64,000 nt of DNA, from contig NZ_CP109796.1 in assembly GCF_038725785.1 (NCBI RefSeq), positions 2,418,001 to 2,482,000 on the forward strand, written 5' to 3'. The notes under the pieces are model-generated. The model ran no database searches, was not told the origin of the DNA, and saw nothing but the letters and a program-made list of their open reading frames with translations. Of the stretch, positions 59,321-64,000 are shown one piece after another. Numbering within the stretch: the first letter of the stretch is position 1; each line of letters begins with the position of its first letter. Made by a program: the position numbers and the translations under genes. The stretch is from Termitidicoccus mucosus. Lineage in GTDB: Bacteria; Verrucomicrobiota; Verrucomicrobiia; Opitutales; Opitutaceae.

Positions 59321-60409
59321 ATGCCTTCATCTTTTCACTCCATCAGCACCCAAGTCGCCAACACGCTCCGCGAGGAACTGGAGGCGGGAATCTGGAAGGG
59401 CAAACTGCCCGGCGAACGCCGCCTCGCCACAAGGCTCAACGTGAGCAGGAAAACCGTGCGGCGCGCCCTTGCCATGCTGCGCGCCGACGGCATGATCCAG
59501 ACAAAACGCAACCGCGCGAGCCTGCTGGTGAGGAAAACGGGCGTCGCGGCCAAAAAACAAAGCGGCCCAATCACGCGCGTCGCCTTGTTGCTGCCGGAGC
59601 CGGTCGAGACGGCGCGGCCGTTCACCATCTTGTGGATCAACCATCTCATGTCATCGCTGCACAACGCGGGAATGGAACTGGAAATTTTTTCCGGATGGAA
59701 ATATTTCGGCCAAAACGCCCCGCGTTCGCTCTCCCAACTCGTGCGCTCCCATCCGGGCCGGTGCTGGATAATCGCCCGCTCCAACCATTCGATCCAGCAC
59801 TGGTTCGCCTCGCGAAGCGAACCGGCCGTGGTCGCGGGTTCCACCTTCGATGACATCGAGCTGCCCAGCGTTGACATCGACCAGTCCGCGCTATGCCGCC
59901 ACGCGGCGCTCGCATTCATACGGCAAGGCCATCGCCGCCTCGTGTTTTTCCACGAGGAAAAGGCGGTGCATGGCGCCGACGCTGCCAGCGAGCAGGCGTT
60001 CCTCAACGCCGTCCTCGAGCACAAAGGCTATCCCGAGCCGCTCATCATCCGCCCGCCGCGCGGCATGGCCGCCGTCGTCCGCGAGTTTCAGCGCATACAA
60101 GGCATGCCGGTCCGCCCCACGGGCTTCCTGTGCAGCAATCCCCTGCTCTATCTCACGCTTTTCGGCTTTCTCGCGCATCACGGTCTCCGCGTCCCCCGTG
60201 ATGTCTCCCTTATCTCGCGGGAAGTGTCCCCGCTTCTCTCGCAAGTGCATCCCGCCCCCACGCGCTACTCCATAGTGCCGTCAAAATTCGCGCTGGCCCT
60301 GTATCACGCCATCAAACGGATGCTCGAGCAAGGCGCGCCCCGGCGCTTCGATATGCGCATCATTCCTGATTTCATAAAAGGCAATACCCTCGGCCCGGCG
60401 CCGGAATGA
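59321..60409 (+). CDS. GntR-type regulator with LacI-like ligand domain
   Basis: The 362-residue protein has an N-terminal GntR winged helix (STQVANTLREELEAGIWKGK, LPGERRLATRLNVSRKTVRR, ALAMLRADGMIQTKRNRASL). A C-terminal periplasmic-binding-type sensor domain follows (RVALLLPEPVETARPFTILW, HAALAFIRQGHRRLVFFHEE, RVPRDVSLISREVSPLLSQV). This arrangement is the AraR type, used for sugar control. ATG 59321 (MPSSFHSIST) fits the domain start. It lies divergent to the autotransporter and upstream of a secreted beta-propeller protein; either may be its target. Confidence 0.82.
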   Translation: MPSSFHSISTQVANTLREELEAGIWKGKLPGERRLATRLNVSRKTVRRALAMLRADGMIQTKRNRASLLVRKTGVAAKKQSGPITRVALLLPEPVETARPFTILWINHLMSSLHNAGMELEIFSGWKYFGQNAPRSLSQLVRSHPGRCWIIARSNHSIQHWFASRSEPAVVAGSTFDDIELPSVDIDQSALCRHAALAFIRQGHRRLVFFHEEKAVHGADAASEQAFLNAVLEHKGYPEPLIIRPPRGMAAVVREFQRIQGMPVRPTGFLCSNPLLYLTLFGFLAHHGLRVPRDVSLISREVSPLLSQVHPAPTRYSIVPSKFALALYHAIKRMLEQGAPRRFDMRIIPDFIKGNTLGPAPE

Positions 60410-60555
60410 TGCGTTATCCACCGCTGAAAAAATCTGGTATTCCCGGGGCTCCATATTGGATGCGTTGCCCGCGGCTCCACAACGCGCATGATAGGGTGGA
60501 TTTCGTTCAATCAGCGGAACTCATCATTTAAATACAATCCGGCTTTCCTCTGAAA

Positions 60556-62013
60556 ATGACTCACACCTGCAAACCAATGAAACCCTGCCTCACAACCTGC
60601 CTGCTGGCCTTTGCCTTTGCACTTTGTTCCGCCGCCCCGGCTTCCAGTTATCAAACCAGAGGCGACGCCGAACTGTTCATCGATGACACGATCATCGCGG
60701 CGAGCGCCAATCTCGAACGCGTTTTCCACCAGGCGGCCAAGCTCGACGCCCCCGTGCTCCGCGCCGAGAAGCCATGGGAGGAGGGTCGCGTATATCTTTA
60801 TGGAGGAGTGCACCGGAATGAAAAAACCGGACTCTTTCGCATGTGGTATAATGCCGGAGGGAAAATCTGCTACGCCGAGTCGCAAGACGGGGTCACGTGG
60901 ATGCGCCCCGAGGTCGGACTGCATGAATACGATGGCTCCAGAAAAAACAACATTCTTCTGACCGATGTCATAAACACCACTGTTTTTATCGACGAGCACT
61001 GCCCGGATCCGCTGCAAAAATACAAGGCGTTGATCGGCAGCAGCCGCCACTTCCGGGGTGCGTATTCAGCAGACGGGATCAACTGGAAAATGTATAATGA
61101 CGGTGGAAAACTCATGGCCTTTGGCAGTGAAATGGCGACTGTATCCAAGGACGAAAAAACCGGGGAATACCTGGCCTTCATCCGCCCGCACCCGCCAAAG
61201 TTAAGCCCTAAAAGCATGAAGGAAAAGCGCACCTGCGCGCTCACCACCAGCAAGGACTTCATTAATTGGTCCCCATTGGAAATGGTGTTTACGCCCGATG
61301 AAATAGATGATCAATGGCTGTTCAGCAAAGGCCAGCGCACCGAATTCTATGGCTGGAGCGGATTTGAATACGGATCCCAATGGCTCGGTTTTATCACGGT
61401 CTTTCGCCTCACCGGGACTTTGACTGAAAAGCAAAAACTCCAGGCCGCCTTTGATGGTCCTATCGATGTGCAGCTCATCCATAGCCGGGATGGGCGCAAG
61501 TGGAGACGCACCCTGCCTCGCACGCCCGTCATTCCCAACGGCCCGCGCAGCTACGATGCCGGCACGATCTTGCACATTGCCAACAACCCCCTCATCGTCG
61601 GCGACGAGATCTGGCTTTATTATACGGCAATCAATACCACGCATGGCGGCCCGATTCCGCCCAAGGACATCACAATCGCCTTGGCCAAATGGCGGCTCGA
61701 CGGCTTTGCCTCGCTGCGCGCGCGCTGGGCGCCGGGAGTCGTTCAAACCGTCCCGATGATCACCGACGGAGGCGAGCTTCTCGTCAATGCCGATATGTCC
61801 CGCGGTCAGTTGACGGTCGCGCTGCTTGATTCCGAAAGCCGGGCGATCCCCGGTTTCGCGGAGGCTGATTGCGAAAGAATCAGCAGTGATTCGATTCGCC
61901 ATCGCATCAGATGGAAGGGCGGCGACCGGGTGCCCGCCGGCAAACCGTTCGCGTTGCGTTTCCATCTGACAAATGGCGATCTTTATAGTTTCCGGATTGC
62001 CGCGGCAGAATAA
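60556..62013 (+). CDS. Secreted beta-propeller protein of glycoside-hydrolase-like type
   Basis: The 485-residue protein (or 478 from ATG 60577, MKPCLTTCLLA) has a signal peptide (TTCLLAFAFALCSAAPASS) and a five-bladed propeller-like body, as in GH32/GH43/GH130-type enzymes. It has ELFIDDTIIAASANLERVFH, YLYGGVHRNEKTGLFRMWYN, CYAESQDGVTWMRPEVGLHE and VQLIHSRDGRKWRRTLPRTP. A C-terminal Ig-like stretch ends RFHLTNGDLYSFRIAAAE. I cannot assign a family with confidence or place catalytic acids. A related C terminus is found at 63857-64000, so this is one of a local pair. It is probably periplasmic and carbohydrate-active. Confidence 0.7.
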   Translation: MTHTCKPMKPCLTTCLLAFAFALCSAAPASSYQTRGDAELFIDDTIIAASANLERVFHQAAKLDAPVLRAEKPWEEGRVYLYGGVHRNEKTGLFRMWYNAGGKICYAESQDGVTWMRPEVGLHEYDGSRKNNILLTDVINTTVFIDEHCPDPLQKYKALIGSSRHFRGAYSADGINWKMYNDGGKLMAFGSEMATVSKDEKTGEYLAFIRPHPPKLSPKSMKEKRTCALTTSKDFINWSPLEMVFTPDEIDDQWLFSKGQRTEFYGWSGFEYGSQWLGFITVFRLTGTLTEKQKLQAAFDGPIDVQLIHSRDGRKWRRTLPRTPVIPNGPRSYDAGTILHIANNPLIVGDEIWLYYTAINTTHGGPIPPKDITIALAKWRLDGFASLRARWAPGVVQTVPMITDGGELLVNADMSRGQLTVALLDSESRAIPGFAEADCERISSDSIRHRIRWKGGDRVPAGKPFALRFHLTNGDLYSFRIAAAE

Positions 62014-62109
62014 CAAACGCACCGCCTGCGCCCAGTGCCTGTCATGGCGCGCGATTGCACAAAGCGAAGCGGCGGCACCGCTCTTTTTTGAATACAAATG
62101 CGGGTATAG

Positions 62110-62240
62110 ATTTTACAAATCATACGATTTCCGAATCGTTTATAGACTTATCAAGGTAGGGCGAAGCCTCCGGCTGAGCCGCGGCTCGGCGGGGACGCCT
62201 CGTCCTACCTAAAATATAAATTTCGTTCGGATATGGCATC
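62110..62240. repeat. Dispersed repeat, long form (copy e)
   Basis: The hairpin core at 62155-62209 has a left flank (ttttacaaatcatacgattt ... tatagacttatcaagg) and a right flank (aaatataaatttcgttcgga tatggcatc) matching the 23.7 kb copy. The outer ends form imperfect inverted repeats. It lies between the ends of convergent genes. Confidence 0.82.
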
Positions 62241-62292
62241 ACTCAAAACGGCGTCGCCGGGCTTCGCCCTCTGCCGCCGCGCTCCATGAATT

Positions 62293-63831
62293 TTACCTGC
62301 GAACTTCGAAAGGCGAGGCCGGCAGACCCTGTTTATTATACAACGAGGCCCGGGGATTATCCGCCCAAAGATAACGCACCTTGTCGGGCTTGCGCACGTG
62401 CTTGCTTGAAACCACCACTGCGTCGGCAGACATCATGGCCTCCGCGTTGAAAAACTTTCCGTCAGAACCGGCGAGCGCGAATCCCGCCAGCGCGCCGTGC
62501 GAGACGAGCCCGCCTTCTGCATTGTCAAACGAAACAGTCACCTCAGAAGCCGCCCATTTCACATCCCGCACCGAGGGGCCGCTGGCGACGACATCATGCC
62601 CGTAGGCCAGACGCTCCGCCGCCAGCGCGAGTCGTTTGCCGACATCCGGCTTGTTTGCCGGGTGAATATTGCCCGCCTCGCCCAAATCAATCGCGACCAC
62701 CAGCGCCGTGTTCGGTGTTGCCAACGCGGTCAGACGCTGCACCTCCCGGATTTCCGCCCACGGGCTGCGCAGGTTCGGGTCGTCCTTCCGCTCCAGATAA
62801 TTCGCGATCTGCACAATCAGGAACGGGTAGTCGGTGCCGAAACGCGGGTCGTCCTGCCCCCAGGCGCTCCGCCACGACTTTATCAACTCGGGGAGATGGA
62901 TTCCATATTGCGCGGGGCTGGTGCGGTTCGACTCGCCCTGATACCACGCGACGCCGCGCATGGCATACGGAATGAGCGGGTGGATCATTCCGTTGTATAA
63001 ATGCGCCGGCGCGGCCTTCGACGCCGCGTCGTGAAACACGGGAGCCGGCCCGGCGGTCGCGGGATTTTTCTCCCGCCGCTTCGCCCACGCCGCGCGGTCG
63101 CGCTCGTATTTATTTTTCGTCTCCGGGAGCTTTTCCAGCCGCTCCTGCTCGCGCTCCATCATCACGTCAAAGCGCGGGTCGGCGCGCAGAGCCTCCAGCG
63201 GCATCCACGACTTCGCCACCGTCCCGCCCCAGCTTGAGTGAATAAGCCCCACCGGACAGCCGAGCGCCTTTTGGAGTTGCGCGCCGAAATAATACGCGAC
63301 TGCTGAAAAGTCCGTCGCTGTCGCCGGCTCGCATCGTTTCCATGCCCCGGCCACGTCGCACGCCGGCTGCCGGCTGGGAACAAGCGGCACGTCGAACAGC
63401 CGCAGTTGCGGATTGCCCGCCGCCGCCGCGGCCTCGCGCCCGCCCGCCGCCTTCGACAGAGGGAACCGCATGTTCGACTGCCCGGAACACAACCACACCT
63501 CGCCGGCCAGCACGTCACTGATTGCCACCGTGTTGTCCGGCCCGGTGATTTTCATCACGTGCGGCCCTGGCGCGGAGACCGGCCCGAGGCGGACAAGCCA
63601 GCGCCCGGCGGCATCGGCACGGGTCTCCTGCGCCTGCCCGGCAAACTCCACCCGCACCGCATCCCGCGGATTGGCCCGCCCCCACACCGGCAGCGGCATG
63701 TCTCGCTGCAAGACTGCGTGATCGGTGAACAATGCGGCCGGCACCACCTCTGCCAGGCATGGCCATGCGAAGGCAAACGCCACGCCCGCGCCAAAGAACA
63801 ACCGGCCATAATAGATGCCGCGCTTAATCAT
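62293..63831 (-). CDS. Sialate O-acetylesterase-like secreted esterase (SASA domain)
   Basis: The 512-residue protein has a signal peptide (LFFGAGVAFAFAWPCLAEVV) and the SGNH-like sialate-O-acetylesterase fold. The Ser block is GEVWLCSGQSNMRFPLSKAA, Asn/Gly positions occur in PVGLIHSSWGGTVAKSWMPL and GVAWYQGESNRTSPAQYGIH, and the Asp/His block is NIHPANKPDVGKRLALAAER. Such enzymes deacetylate sialic acid or hemicellulose sugars outside the cytoplasm. It begins 25 bases after the stop of the propeller-type gene at the window edge. Together with the sialidase-like gene at the other end of the window it suggests use of acetylated host or plant glycans. Confidence 0.9.
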   Translation of the reverse strand: MIKRGIYYGRLFFGAGVAFAFAWPCLAEVVPAALFTDHAVLQRDMPLPVWGRANPRDAVRVEFAGQAQETRADAAGRWLVRLGPVSAPGPHVMKITGPDNTVAISDVLAGEVWLCSGQSNMRFPLSKAAGGREAAAAAGNPQLRLFDVPLVPSRQPACDVAGAWKRCEPATATDFSAVAYYFGAQLQKALGCPVGLIHSSWGGTVAKSWMPLEALRADPRFDVMMEREQERLEKLPETKNKYERDRAAWAKRREKNPATAGPAPVFHDAASKAAPAHLYNGMIHPLIPYAMRGVAWYQGESNRTSPAQYGIHLPELIKSWRSAWGQDDPRFGTDYPFLIVQIANYLERKDDPNLRSPWAEIREVQRLTALATPNTALVVAIDLGEAGNIHPANKPDVGKRLALAAERLAYGHDVVASGPSVRDVKWAASEVTVSFDNAEGGLVSHGALAGFALAGSDGKFFNAEAMMSADAVVVSSKHVRKPDKVRYLWADNPRASLYNKQGLPASPFEVRR

Positions 63832-63856
63832 ATAATATTAGGACCTACTCGCCCTC

Positions 63857-64000
63857 TCACTGCGCCGGTTTTATGGTGTAGCTATAAAGCGCGGCGTTTG
63901 TGAGGCGGAAACGAAGCATGCACCCGATGTCGGCGGGCAGCGAATCGTTTGCGGCCCACCCGACTTGGTGCCTCACTCCATCGCTTGCAATCACCTTCGC
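63857..64000 (-). CDS. C-terminal end of a secreted beta-propeller paralogue
   Basis: Only the last 47 codons and stop are in the window. They read ...VGWAANDSLPADIGCMLRFR then LTNAALYSYTIKPAQ. This resembles the end of the protein at 60556-62013 (GGDRVPAGKPFALRFHLTNG, then DLYSFRIAAAE), so the two are probably paralogues. It is directly upstream of the acetylesterase on the same strand, 25 bases apart, implying an operon. The rest of the gene lies beyond the window edge. Confidence 0.7.
   Translation of the reverse strand, partial: AKVIASDGVRHQVGWAANDSLPADIGCMLRFRLTNAALYSYTIKPAQ

Noticed and set aside
15453-62240. Reading the five GC hairpins as ordinary intrinsic terminators
   Set aside because: They lack consistent T runs, share long flanks unrelated to transcript ends, and one lies between co-directional genes of the array.

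Overview
The window looks like a chromosomal segment of a Gram-negative Verrucomicrobiota bacterium, most likely an Opitutaceae relative. This is an inference from content: two TonB-dependent receptors, a large autotransporter with autotransporter-associated strand repeats, a XylR-type regulator (sugar-binding domain plus AraC helix-turn-helix), carbohydrate-active secreted enzymes, GC-rich coding sequence and weak or absent Shine-Dalgarno sites. No rRNA, tRNA, CRISPR array, transposase or phage gene was recognised.

Layout. 1-3.2 kb (minus): sugar-catabolic operon with an enolase-superfamily enzyme (cut by the window edge), a D-2-hydroxyacid dehydrogenase, a secreted sialidase-like protein and a frameshifted relic upstream of it. 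3.4-6.9 kb (plus): queF, glgB and a four-helix-bundle protein. 7.0-24.8 kb: a visibly AT-richer accessory island, almost all on the minus strand and almost all secreted or membrane proteins. It holds a DoxX/MauE protein, a membrane rhodanese, a YD-like secreted protein, an N-terminally short O-antigen-ligase-like protein, a DUF1573 protein, small peptides, five paralogues of an unrecognised membrane coiled-coil family, Fn3-like lipoproteins with decayed copies, and a large secreted esterase-like protein. 24.8-28.7 kb: enolase-superfamily enzyme, aldo/keto reductase, a secreted PPC-domain protein and a HAD protein. 28.7-32 kb: EmrAB-like efflux operon under a MarR regulator. 32.3-36 kb: a sucrose-phosphate-synthase-like glycosyltransferase followed by a sucrose-phosphatase-like domain fused to a GH100-like barrel. 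36-41.6 kb: ferric-siderophore locus (esterase, TonB receptor, AraC regulator, DUF4198 protein). 42.2-48 kb: TlpA-like thioredoxin and TonB receptor, with a divergent LuxR regulator. 48-54.5 kb: dusB, an SDR, a mannonate dehydratase with its XylR-like regulator (hexuronate use), and a PIN-PhoH ATPase. 54.6-64 kb: a 1501-residue autotransporter, a GntR/LacI-type regulator, secreted beta-propeller proteins and a sialate O-acetylesterase.

The most unusual part is the 13.3-21 kb array. The five coiled-coil paralogues share an ELDRW hinge and two copies of an N-G-x-x-P motif. One has TGA in place of the hinge Trp codon. One is a clean mosaic of two neighbours with its crossover inside the hinge. 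Fn3-like lipoprotein genes alternate with them, and the 5' end of the lipoprotein gene recurs as truncated relics. This suggests an envelope-protein array that diversifies by recombination. A second theme is the density of long intergenic inverted repeats: at least eight kinds, including a five-copy family and a stem with 43-base arms.
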